Assembly: GCA_946807835.1 (NCBI GenBank) | Contig: OX327712.1 | Coordinates: forward strand, 19,610,001 to 19,674,000 | Length of the DNA stretch: 64,000 nt | Direction of reading: 5' to 3' | Source: Ailanthus altissimus | Lineage: Eukaryota > Streptophyta > Magnoliopsida > Sapindales > Simaroubaceae | Shown here: positions 12,298-22,850 of the stretch, piece after piece | How positions within the stretch are numbered: the stretch's first letter is position 1 | Layout of the letters: each line of letters opens with the position of its first letter | Position numbers and translations under genes: made by a program | Notes under the pieces: generated by a model | The model's database searches: none | Seen by the model: the letters and a program-made list of their open reading frames with translations, nothing else | What the model was told of the DNA's origin: nothing

Positions 12298-13047
12298 TTT
12301 TTTAAAAATTAGGGATTCAAAATTATGTTTGAGTTTAATTTGAAGTTGAAGACCAATGAGGAGTCAAAACGAGGTTGAGGATGCATTGAACAGATGAGAA
12401 CAGGATAAAAATAAAGAGTCGCAAGTAAGGAGGGGTTGGAAGCACATTGGAGGCATGTCCATGCCATGGGGCTGTGATGCCATCCTTAGCAGTCCTCACC
12501 TAAGTGGCACCATGACGCTACCTCGAAATTGCACTGGCTTCGTAGTGCTAGCTCACGGGTATTTTCCTGTTTTGAGTTGTATTGTGTTCCTAAGTTAGTT
12601 TTAGACTTTTTAAATGCGTGGACTTTTATTTCAACTAGAAATAGGGTTTCTAGGAAATATGGCTTATATAGACCCTTGTAAACTCATTAAATTGTCAAGC
12701 ATCAACAAGAGAGAATAGAGAGCTTAGGGAACACTTGAGTGCTTAATATGTAAGAGAGTGTTGTATAGATACTTAAGAGCTCTGACTATTAAGAATTTAT
12801 TATAATCTCTTGTGAGAGATCATTATGATCTGAGAGTTCTTTATGAATTGAGTAATAAAAGAAGTTAAGATTTTATGATCTACCGTAAACATATGTATTT
12901 ATTATCAAATTACATAAATTTTTTATATTTTATATGTAATTGTTAATCTCTTTATGCGTATAATCTTTTTCTAATTCTTAATTACTTATAAATAAAAACT
13001 TTTGCAAAACGTTTGAGTTTTTAGAATATATGGTAAAAACCCCAACA
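12298..13047 (+). repeat. 3' LTR of outer Copia element
   Basis: Pairs with 7241-8059 and ends CAACA at 13047. The start is approximate. The sequence between 12163 and 12297 is residual internal DNA of the outer element with no recognisable coding motif. Confidence 0.8.
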
Positions 13048-14145
13048 TAATGAACCATTGATTCATGTTTCATATTACAACTAGATTCATTTGGGGTGCT
13101 TTTTCTTTTCATTCATACAATTTTAAAATGTCTAATAATTAATTTAATACAAGAAATTAGCCTAACAACATTTGTAGCCTTAAATGTTAGATATTTTTTC
13201 ACATCTACTATCAGGACTCTAATGGGACCCTATCACTCTGGATCAAGCTTATTAAAAAATTTGCCTCAATATCAGTGATATCTATTTCCATAATTGCTTT
13301 TTGGGGAAAAAAAATTTACTTTCATTCGTAAAAGGAATAATCAAACTCCTCTTCAAAGAAGAAAGATAAAAATTACCCAACCATCAATTTTTTTTTTTGT
13401 GTAAATTTTATGTTTTTAATTTAAAGTTTAAAGCCATGAAGATTATGTTTATGTGCTTGTAAGGGTTGGTAGGTCACACATATATAACTTGCCTACGATC
13501 TTTAATTGATTGATACAAGATTTTCTAAATGGTCTTTGGATCATAACATTCATAATTTTCCTACTCATATTTGATCAAAATTTGACACCATGCTATTGCT
13601 TTCATCATCATCATCACATATATATAGCTGTAGCAGATCTATTATAACTAATTTTTTCTATTGATTATGCGCAAGACACCTAATCTAAAGAAGTTAGAAG
13701 TGGTTCTTCAACTTGTTATATATTAGTTCTGAAAGTGACATCTTATGAATTTGATAAATTTGATTACATCAATTTAGACATTTAACAAATTCCAATTACA
13801 AGAGACTGAAATCCAATGGATGAATTCAAGTTCTATCTAAATCGCACATACAATGATAGGTATATAATTATATTCAAAACATAACTTGAAACCATATAGA
13901 ATACAAGGACTGACAAACTTGATTCTTTTGTTTTGTTTTTTTTTTTTTCTGAATTCCTGGTAAAAAGTACAAATTGCTATAGAACAAAACAACAAACAAG
14001 AGAAACAATCAATGCAATGTCCTTTTATGAGCAATGAAAGATAAAACTTGGTTTTATAAGCTAGAATTCCATGGCTCAGTCTTGGTCCTTTTATGCCCAT
14101 CTCTTAATGACACTACAATTATCAAACAACTTGTAGTAACAATTA
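13048..14145. other. Intergenic DNA downstream of the receptor kinase
   Basis: AT-rich; the part closest to 14145 presumably includes the 3' UTR and poly(A) region of the minus-strand kinase gene. No other gene is seen. Confidence 0.6.
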
Positions 14146-16737
14146 TCATCGCCCTGTTGGATTGTGAATCTGTGAGAAGATTGCACTATCTCCTGATGAT
14201 GATGAACTTCTTTTACATTCATTCTCACTTCCAATGCTGAGATTGTTTGCGCTGTCGCGGTTTCTTTTATTAAAATCTTCAGAACTCATGCTTCCTTTAT
14301 CTGTTTGTGAACAATGTGATGAACCCTCCGAATTTTCCACTAATTGCAGAGCAAATTCCAGGTTCCACAACACATCCCCCATTGAGGGGCGCTCAATTCC
14401 CGAATCGGACAAGCACTTTTCAGCTGTGTCGGCGAACTTCCTTAAGCATTCATCATTGATTTTCCCCTTGAGATGAGGATCAATGATGTCTTCAAGAATC
14501 CCTTTTCGTTTGCAATGGAGTGCCCAATCTGCAAGACTGACTTGCTCCTTTGGAAGATTAGGACTGAGAGCTGGCCTTGCACATAACACTTCAAAAAGGA
14601 CAACTCCAAATGAGTAGATATCTGATTTTTCAGTTAATTGTTGCCTTTTGAAATATTCAGGATCCAAGTAACCAAAGCTGCCCTTCACCACTGTACTAAC
14701 ATGGCCATTTTCCATGTTAGGACCAGTTTTTGAGAGCCCAAAATCTGAGACCTTGGCGACCCAATTCGCGTCCAGAAGAATGTTTGTTGTCTTGACATCT
14801 CTGTGAATGATTGTGTACTTGGCCCCAGTGTGAAGATAGTGAAGTCCTCTAGCTGCTCCAATGCAAATCTCCAATCTTTGTTTCCATGGGAGATGAGGCT
14901 TTTTGATGTTGTAAAGATGCTCCCTGAGAGTACCAAGTGCCATGTAGTCATAAACCAAGCACATTTCGTTTTCCTCTTCACAGAAACCAATCAAAGACAC
15001 CAAATGCTTGTGTCTTAGCTTTGAAAGCATCTCAATTTCGGTCACAAACTCATTAACTCCTTGTTCTGAAGATGGGTTTGATCTTTTAATAGCCACTTTC
15101 ATTTTATCATCAAGAGTACCTTTATACACCTTACCAAAACCTCCAACTCCAATGACATAAGACTCATCAAAATGCTTTGTTGCGTGTTTAATCTCTTGCA
15201 ATGAGAAACGGCGGCAAAGACCTTGAGCCATTGCCGACAGATGGCTGCTAGCGTTGCTTTTGCCTGAGATTGTTGATTTGCTTGCTGATGTTTGAGATTG
15301 GCCATAAACTGGCAGCCAGCTAGATGTCTGTGACTCTCCCCCAGGGGATTTCCTCTTTCTTTGGTAGACAACAAAGCCAAGAGCAGCTACAAGGCTCAAG
15401 GCAGCAGCTCCTCCTGCAGCTCCTATCACATGCAATCTGGAGTTGGATCCTTGATTACTAAAATTCTTTGTGTTCTGGCTTTGAGCCTTAGCAAGCATTG
15501 CTGATGGCTTAGGATTGGGGCCTGCCAAGTTCTTATCTGTTTCTATCTTGAATATCTCCAATCCATTGAGAATTGCATCATAATATTCAGGCATTGATGC
15601 GGTTGATGGTGTCAATGCCACCCAAATCTCATCATCACCAGGCATATCATTGACAAACGTCGCGTAATCTTTATATGTAGGAACTCCTTGGCCTCCTGTC
15701 CATCCAATCACATCAGCTGGTGTGGGATCAGCCTGGGCTGATTGATTGTTGATGTAAACATTGAACACTCTTTGATTGACTTTGGTCATTTGAAAATCAC
15801 AGAAATGCAACCTTATAACGTATGTAAAATTGGGATCAATCTGGAAAATCCATGTGAGATTGTAACCCACATTGACATCCTTACTTGGTCCCATTCCTCT
15901 TGCAGTCCTGTAAACATCAACAGGAGCAGTATAATCTGGCAAATTTTTGTAATCAATTTTAACACTTTCATTAGCCTGAAGATTTACCCCAAATCCAGCT
16001 CCATAAATATAAGGCACATCATCATACCAAGTCCTCATAAGACCACCAGAGTCATCTTTAGGAGAAATAAACTGCCCGGCAACATTCAGTCTAAACATTG
16101 TCTGCATATTTGCAGTCTTGCCATCAAGATTTGTATCAGAAAATCCAACCATTGTCGCTGAATCAAGCAAGTCCGGGCTTGGAATCAATTCAATCCCATT
16201 AACAAAAGCAGATGTTCCAGGATACTTATCCGAAGGCTTGAATATAACTGTCAAGGAATCAGAATCCATCGGAGCCAGAGAAAACTCCTTAACAAGGTAA
16301 GCTTGTGTCATAGCTTCTGCGGTAATTGAAGCACTGAAATTGCTCAAAAGGGTAATGCCATTAGCAATAACAGAGAAATAAGAATTTGAAACATTAACTC
16401 CAGGATAATTAGACGGATAGAAATGGAACCGAATCCAATAACGAGTTTTGGATTTTATAGGAAATTGGTAACTCATTTCTTTCAAAAACACCCTGGCATC
16501 CATGTAAGGAACCTTGGAATTAAGTGAAGGGTCTTGGTACGTAGCTTGAACCGATTTCGATTCACCTTTACTCAGATACCGCTCATCAGGTTCCCATTTT
16601 CGCCAGTCCGAATCTGTGCCACCACCATTTGAGCCACAGCTCAAAACCAATGCCCCGGAGCTGCCTTGTGCATAAAGGGTATTGAAAACAAGAGATAAAC
16701 AAGCAACAGAAAGCAAAATTTGGAAGATATTGTACAT
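14146..16737 (-). CDS. ANX-like: ANXUR/FERONIA-type receptor-like kinase (CrRLK1L)
   Basis: Intronless gene for 863 residues. The start is the ATG at 16737 (GCC-ATG context), giving a signal peptide MYNIFQILLSVACLSLVFN. The extracellular part (about 25-400) is a malectin-like tandem with motifs of this family (LKEMSYQFPI, WIRFHFYPS, FSVIANG, MQTMFRLNVAG, YNLTWIFQID, LHFCDFQ, DVIGWTGG, LNGLEIFKI). One membrane helix lies at about 435-457, followed by RKRK. The kinase (about 510-785) has GVGGFGKVYKG, VAIKR, HRDVK near 644, DFG near 664, a GYLDPEY activation-loop end and RPSMGDVLW; all key residues are present. Family members sense RALF peptides and cell-wall state; the pollen-tube ANXUR subgroup fits best (C-terminus AIFSQ-NPTGR; memory of the family), with FERONIA-like as the alternative. 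Nothing suggests that it is broken. Confidence 0.95.
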   Translation of the reverse strand: MYNIFQILLSVACLSLVFNTLYAQGSSGALVLSCGSNGGGTDSDWRKWEPDERYLSKGESKSVQATYQDPSLNSKVPYMDARVFLKEMSYQFPIKSKTRYWIRFHFYPSNYPGVNVSNSYFSVIANGITLLSNFSASITAEAMTQAYLVKEFSLAPMDSDSLTVIFKPSDKYPGTSAFVNGIELIPSPDLLDSATMVGFSDTNLDGKTANMQTMFRLNVAGQFISPKDDSGGLMRTWYDDVPYIYGAGFGVNLQANESVKIDYKNLPDYTAPVDVYRTARGMGPSKDVNVGYNLTWIFQIDPNFTYVIRLHFCDFQMTKVNQRVFNVYINNQSAQADPTPADVIGWTGGQGVPTYKDYATFVNDMPGDDEIWVALTPSTASMPEYYDAILNGLEIFKIETDKNLAGPNPKPSAMLAKAQSQNTKNFSNQGSNSRLHVIGAAGGAAALSLVAALGFVVYQRKRKSPGGESQTSSWLPVYGQSQTSASKSTISGKSNASSHLSAMAQGLCRRFSLQEIKHATKHFDESYVIGVGGFGKVYKGTLDDKMKVAIKRSNPSSEQGVNEFVTEIEMLSKLRHKHLVSLIGFCEEENEMCLVYDYMALGTLREHLYNIKKPHLPWKQRLEICIGAARGLHYLHTGAKYTIIHRDVKTTNILLDANWVAKVSDFGLSKTGPNMENGHVSTVVKGSFGYLDPEYFKRQQLTEKSDIYSFGVVLFEVLCARPALSPNLPKEQVSLADWALHCKRKGILEDIIDPHLKGKINDECLRKFADTAEKCLSDSGIERPSMGDVLWNLEFALQLVENSEGSSHCSQTDKGSMSSEDFNKRNRDSANNLSIGSENECKRSSSSSGDSAIFSQIHNPTGR

Positions 16738-16786
16738 GGCTTGAAGAAAAAAGAAAAAGAAAAAAACCAAAGTAACAAGCACGCAC

Positions 16787-16875
16787 TTTGGCGTACAGGA
16801 AAACCAACAAAAGAAAACTAAGCTGATTGTAAAAGAACAATAAGAAGAAATAATGTAGTTCTCCTGTACGCCAAA
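16787..16875. repeat. 14-bp perfect inverted repeat upstream of the kinase start
   Basis: TTTGGCGTACAGGA at 16787-16800 is the exact reverse complement of 16862-16875, with a 61-base loop. It lies 50-138 bases upstream of the ATG at 16737, where the 5' UTR or core promoter would be. Confidence 0.85.
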
Positions 16876-18261
16876 AATTACAATGTCTAAGGTAGCTGCT
16901 TTTTTTCTTTTTCCTTTTTGGATGTAATGGGGCTAGCTTAAATCAAATGAAATCATCCATGGAAGCTCTCTCATTGCCTGGATTAATGGGACCAAACCAG
17001 GCAAGAAGAAAACGGAAAGGTTTTTATTTTTCCTTTTGTAGTATCATGGGACTTTTTGTTTCTCCTTTGCTTTTGCTTTTCCATTTTTGGAGTTTGGTCC
17101 TAACAGTTTGTTCTTTTTCCTAGTCGGAGACTTGTTGAAAATCAATGAAGGAGAGCAAGAATCGTAATGATAATGTATTTGATTGGTTCTCAAAAGGTTT
17201 GAACTTTGAATTGCCTTTGAATGCTAAGTTTAGGCATTGTTTTCCCGGAAATTCTGTAACTTAATTCAATTTATTTTTGCAGTCCCACTGACATGGATTT
17301 GCATTGAAAATTACATTCAATATATGTAGTTGTTATAGACAGTGATCCTCAGATTTCTGCCACCTATATATTAATTATTTAGTCAAAATTCTCAATGCAA
17401 ATGTCAACTTTATGTATAAAAAGTTAAATTGTGCACAAAATTTAGTTTGTTTAATTATTCTGTGTACAGAATTAGCCATCTGCAATTTATAAAAAGTTCC
17501 AACGTGTGCTTATATAAAAAAAGATTCATAAATTTTTTGTTATTATAAGAAAATAACAAAATATTACCCTATATTATAATATTAATTTATGTGTATTGAT
17601 TTAGCTAATTTTGTATCATACAAGAATTGAGAATAAAAAACTTAACAATTGATTAGATATTCACTCGTTATATAAAAAAGTTATATGATTAATGAAAATA
17701 TATGAGAGAAAAGATACATGAGGAATACATAAACTAAGTATAATCTAAGAACTAAAAATTTAATAAGTGTTGTGCTCTTATATTTTATTATAAAATTATA
17801 ATATATTACTTTATAAGTTATAGATGCAGTTTAAATTAAAGTGAACCAAATTAAATTATACATATTATTAATTTTGATATTTGATGTACTTTTGTAGATT
17901 TTCTAACAATAACTCTGAAATGATATGATTTTTTTGTCACTCGCCTCTTTACTTTTGGGTTAATATTAATATTAAAATTTTTTATTATTTATAGATTTTC
18001 TAACTATTAAAATCTCTTAATATTTGATAATATCCAAAAACTCTCATATTATTATAATTATAATAGTATAAATTAACTTTGAAGATGTATAATAATATTT
18101 TTATTTAAAAAAATTAACAATTACATTTGTATAATATTAAATAGTAACAATGTATCGTGTAAATATTAAGATTAGCAATGTGTAAGCATAGTTTCAAATA
18201 GTTAAATAATATTATGTAAATAGTAAATTAACATTGTATTGCAATATATGACTTTTTTTTT
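16876..18261. other. Upstream/intergenic DNA of the receptor kinase
   Basis: 16,876-17,300 has mixed composition and may hold the kinase promoter, but I can name no specific site with confidence. From 17,300 on, the sequence is AT-rich with no gene seen. Confidence 0.5.
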
Positions 18262-18399
18262 ATTGAGCATGAAGGCTCAGCTAAGTTGGCTAAGCTCTTC
18301 AAGCCTCATATCCCCACATGAGTTCGAATCCCACCCTCCAGATGATGCGTGTAGCAATACATATATGTATGTAATCCCTAAAAAATTGATTTTTTTTAT
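18262..18399 (+). mobile_element. tRNA-derived SINE-like relic
   Basis: GGCTCAGCTAAGTTGGCTAA (about 18273-18292) resembles a tRNA A box. GAGTTCGAATCCC (18320-18332) is a near-perfect B box. The approximately 45-bp spacing is like that of a tRNA or SINE head. It is followed by about 50 bp of unrelated tail ending in a T-rich run, and T-rich sequence flanks both sides, which could be a degenerate target duplication. It is too imperfect at its ends for a functional tRNA gene (no pairable acceptor stem that I can see). A short plant SINE (Au-like size) is the best reading. Confidence 0.6.
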
Positions 18400-18428
18400 T
18401 TGTTAGATTAATATGACGACTAATATTT

Positions 18429-20446
18429 TGTAACACCTTGAATTTTTTTTCGCACATACAAAATACGCGTCAAAAGATGATGCTACTAATTCTATTATAA
18501 AACCAAAATATTGTACTTCTCATTTTTCATAAAAATTTGTCGAATCTTTATTCATCACTAAGATTCTCAAAGTCTTTAAATAAAAATAAATCTCTAAAAT
18601 AAAGTCTTAACTTTTAGATCATACTTACAATTTAAAGAATACAAAATTTAAAATTATAAGAGACATAATTTTCTCTTCTTAAGCAAAAATTAACTTTCTG
18701 AATGCCCAACTCCAAGGTAATTCACCGAGTTAAAATTTAATATGCAAATACGTTAATAATAAAGGGTGAGTCGTCAACTCGGTAAATAAAATCATTCATA
18801 ATATATGAGGGTTCTTGTTAAAAATGTTGCAAGTATTTTTAAAATATCATTAACAATATCAATAAAAGATTTTCATTTCAAATTTATCAAAGTAAAATTC
18901 TTCAATATCATAAATCATTTCGAAAATCGATTCAATAACAATTATGGTAAATTTTCATATAAAGAGGTTGCTCATGTCATATAGTATCACTTATACCTCC
19001 GGTGACCCAGGCAATATCATAATCTTTTAATGTCACATGTACCCCCAATGACCCGGTCAATTGCATAATTTTATAATATCACATGTACCCTCGGTGACCT
19101 GGCCAATAATCATTTATAGTGCACACTTTCAGAAAAGATATCACTTGGTCCAAATCATATATCATATCAATCGATCAATATCATATAATTATAGACAATG
19201 AGTCAAAATATTTTTTTTTAAATTTTAAATTCAATAATTCAATTCATTTTAAATTTCATAGCTTCAATTCTTTCATAATAATATAACTTGCAACAGTTTT
19301 GTAAACAGTATTTAATTAGCTCAAAATCAGACTTGCAATTTTAAGTTACCGTATAAAGATTTATAGTAGTTTCGAAATCTTATTTAAAGATATGTTTAAA
19401 ACTATAAACAAATCATTTATTTGAAAACTTCAAAAAATACATAAACTTAAAAGATAAATTCATACTTTAAACCAAAATAAGAGAAAATTTATTTAATTGA
19501 AAAACCATAAATAAGTTTCAAAAGTAACAATAAATCATAAGTTTCTTGACGCATTTTCTATATTTCGAATATCATAATAATAACATTTCTTATTTGGAAA
19601 CAAAAGAGATACATTATAAATAAAGTTACTTATCTCAACAAAAGTTCAAAATTATCTCTACTTATCCATAGACCGCAAATATCCTACTCATCAAGATAAC
19701 AATTAATTATCTTTCATAATTATTCTCATAATAGATATATTTCTCAACCTATAACTCTATCTGTATTCTTATTTCAATATTGAACAGTAAATGCTCTAAA
19801 ATGCATATCTCATATTTTGTATATCAAATCCATACAAATTATATATACATCTATTGTAGATACACAAGGGTTCAACATATAATTTATTCAAGATATTTAA
19901 TTTTAGAGAAACTATTAAAAATGAATTTATATTTCTACTTGACAGAATCTGTTGAACAGTTTTTAGATGTAAACATAGTTTGTAATTTAATTTATAAAAT
20001 ATTTTACAGTTATCTAAAAATCATGAAATTAAAAAAACATTAACTAGGCATGTATAAAAGTTTAGAATTTTTAAAAATCATTTGATAGGTGGAAATGTTT
20101 TCTTAATTTGGGTTTAATACTAAAATTTCTGTTTTCTAGCATTGCAATCACTACTTTAGAAATTCATAAAAAAATTAAATTCTTAGAGATGTTCAGTGAA
20201 ATAAAATTTTTCAGAATCCTTATTGTGTTAATTTTTTAATAGTAAAAAGATTGACATAAAACTACATGTATATCAATACAGTTTATTTAAAAAATTATAT
20301 ATTACTGTTGAATTCTCTATTTTTTTAAGATCTCACTCACTACTTAATATACATACATATTCAAAAGTCTAAATTAAAGAGTTCTTGATAAAAAAAAAAA
20401 AGATTTTAAATAATCATTATGAAGTGTAATTGATTTGAAAAAATCA
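18429..20446 (+). mobile_element. Gypsy-type LTR-like stretch, right boundary uncertain
   Basis: TGTAACACCTTGAATTTTTT at 18429 is the usual opening of many plant Gypsy LTRs. The interior has the repeated GGTGACC block described separately and no coding frame. The 5-mer TATTT precedes 18429; CA followed by TATTT occurs at 20445-20451 and also at 19811-19817, so either could be the right end. In such AT-rich DNA neither is proof. Confidence 0.4.
18990..19130. repeat. Three diverged tandem units of about 45-50 bp
   Basis: TATCAC-TATACCTCCGGTGACC, TGTCACATGTACCCCCAATGACC and TATCACATGTACCCTCGGTGACC start three successive units, each followed by a CCGGTCAAT-like and an AATCATTT-like segment. They lie within the Gypsy-LTR-like stretch. 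Confidence 0.75.
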
Positions 20447-20569
20447 TATTTATAAAACAAGTATTCAAAATATCAACTTACTTATTAAAATATACTACTA
20501 AAAAACTCAACACTTAAAATTAGGTATTTTTTTATGAGTGAAACTAATTTTTACTTTACATAATCTCTT

Positions 20570-21790
20570 TCTCATTTCTATTATACATAATTAATTAATT
20601 ATTTTTTAATACATTAATTAAAAAATAATTAATTTAAATATAAATTAAAAATAAAAATTTTAAAATAAGCTTTGCTGGGCGCATGCGTGAAGCACGCGCC
20701 TCACGCGCCCAAAGCTTTATATATTTTTTTAATTTAATAAAATAAAATAAATATTTTAATTAATTAATTATTTTTTTTAATACATTAATTAAAAAATAAT
20801 TAATTTAAATATAAATTAAAAAAAATTTAAAATAATTCAGAAGATCTGCAGGAGGGGGCCATTGAACGGCTGGAAAAAGCCCGGGCCCGCTTACGAAAAC
20901 TTGTCAAGCATTGCTGGATGCATGCGTGGGGGGTGCGCGCCTCACACATAGGCCCAAAGTTTTTTTTTAAAATTTAATAAAATAAATTAAATACTTCAAT
21001 TAATTATTTTATTTTTTATTTTTTAATACATTAATTAAAAAATAATTAATTCAAATATAAATTAAAATAAAGTTTTTAAAATAAATTTAAAATAAAAAAA
21101 TAAAACAAGCAAAGCTTGGCTTTATTAAGCATTGCTGCGCGCCTCACGCATACGCCCAAAGCTTTTTTTTATTGTTTTAATAAATTAAATTAAATATTTT
21201 AATTACTTATTTTTTTTAATACATTAATTAAAAAATAATTAATTTAAAATAAAAATTTTAAAATAAATTAAAATAAAACACACAAAGCTTGGCGCATGCG
21301 TGAGGCGAATAAAACACGTAAAGCTTGGCGCATGCGTGGGGCGTGCATGAAGCTTTTTTTTAATTTAATTTAATAAAATAAATTAAAATTTTCAATTAAT
21401 TTTTTTTCTTTTTTAATACATTAATTAAAAAATAATTAATTTAAATATAAATTAAAAATAATAATTTTAAACTAAAAAAAATAAAACAAGCAAAGCTTGG
21501 CTTTGCTGGGCGCATGCGCGGGGCGTGCGCCTCACGCATGCGCCCAAAGTTTTTTCTTTTTTAATTTAATAAAATAAAATAATTATTTTTTTAATACATT
21601 AATTAAAAAATAATTAATTTAAATATAAAATTAAATTAAATAAATAAAATAAGCAAAGTTTAATCCCCCCCAAACAACTTAACTGTGTTGGGCGCATGTG
21701 TGGGGTGCACGCCTCACGCATGCGTCCAATGCTTTACTTTTTTTAATTTTTTTATTGCACCCCACGCATGCATCCAACGTTTTACCTTTT
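20570..21790. repeat. AT-rich tandem array with GC-rich palindromic cores
   Basis: The segment AATACATTAATTAAAAAATA starts at about 20609, 20779, 21025, 21219, 21415 and 21592, giving units of about 170-245 bp. Between AT-rich segments sit GC-rich cores such as GGGCGCATGCGTG...CACGCGCCTCACGCGCCC and CCAAAGCTTT (about 20672-20715, 20915-20960, 21130-21163, 21285-21350, 21495-21550, 21690-21730), each able to fold on itself. No frame is preserved. A short satellite or the interior of a non-autonomous element are both possible. Confidence 0.85.
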
Positions 21791-22850
21791 TTAATTTTTA
21801 AGTTATTTGTAAAATTTTACTTTTATTTTATTTTTAATTAAGTTATAAAAAATAAAAACTTAATTAATTAAATAATTTATAAAAAAAGAAAAAAAATTAT
21901 TAAAATTAAAATAAAATAATCAACGTAACATATATATAATTAATAAAATTTAAAAATTTTAATTTTAATTAAATAAAATTTTCACCCTGAATAATTAATC
22001 AAAATTTTTCCAAGTGCTTTGTCTGGGTACTCACGTAAAGTACTTGCTTGAGTTTTGGATGTCCTTCAAAAGCTATTAAATCATAGTTAAAAAAAAAAGG
22101 GTTAAGATATCATGATATCATTTTTTAAACGTGGGCCCAATCTGAAATCCTACAGTATAAATTTTCAATTGGGACTACTGCCAGGTTGTAACTTTTCATT
22201 AGAAAACAAATTTAAGAACAAATTATTTTTTTTTTTATGTGCATTCTTAATTTGATATTCGTTATTGGCATGGAATTCTATTTTCATTAAAATTAACATT
22301 CTATAGGGATTTTAAAAAAATTTGATAGATTATCATTTTGGCATTTTTAAATACCGCATAAATTTTAGATAAAATACTTTATTGTATTAATTCTATGCTT
22401 TAGTGCCTTAATAACATGATAGATTGTTGGTGAATTGATGTTATAATTAAGGTTAATATTATTGTAACCTTAAGAGTAGTCATAACATCTTAAGTTATGA
22501 TAATATTTATAAAGTGTAAAATTACATATAAAATTATTCAAGTGATGCAGTTATATGATATTTACTAATTAATGTTAATTTATTAGAATAATTATTTTCA
22601 TAGGGAAATAATTATTTTAATAAAAATTTGAGAATGAGATTATAAATAAGACGTCTCATAAAAGAAATTTCCTAGGCTCATAGGTATGAAAATTTTATTG
22701 TAGTTTGATGTCTTTTTGATCTCATAAATAAAGTTTATATAAATTCAATGTGTGATACGATTTCTATCCATAGGAAGGTTTGAATTTACAAATTGAAATC
22801 AATATTGATTAATTTAATATATGATTTAATTTTATTCGTAGTATTAATAT
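21791..22850. other. AT-rich DNA upstream of the Copia relic
   Basis: No gene. Part of 22,430-22,850 may be a degraded 5' LTR and leader of the Copia element that follows, but I could not align it with sequence after 27,216. A palindrome GATATCATGATATC lies near 22,106-22,119. Confidence 0.5.

Larger units (their letters stand above)
7241..13047 (+). mobile_element. Outer Copia retrotransposon, decayed, split by a nested element
   Basis: LTRs at 7241-8059 and about 12298-13047 enclose a degenerate gag relic (8090-9052), the complete nested element 9053-12157, and about 135 bp of residual internal DNA (12163-12297). No protease, integrase or reverse transcriptase of the outer element is left, so it had lost most of pol before or after the nesting. 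Both elements lie on the plus strand and belong to related Copia lineages, judged by the shared gag type and shared R/U5 motif. Confidence 0.8.

Noticed and set aside
16738..16782. A longer start for the receptor kinase, 15 residues upstream
   Set aside because: The codon at 16780-16782 is GTG, not ATG, and the added residues are a run of phenylalanines. The ATG at 16737 has good context and gives a normal signal peptide.
18273..18345. A tRNA gene
   Set aside because: The B box is good, but I found no pairable acceptor or anticodon stem, and a SINE-like tail follows.
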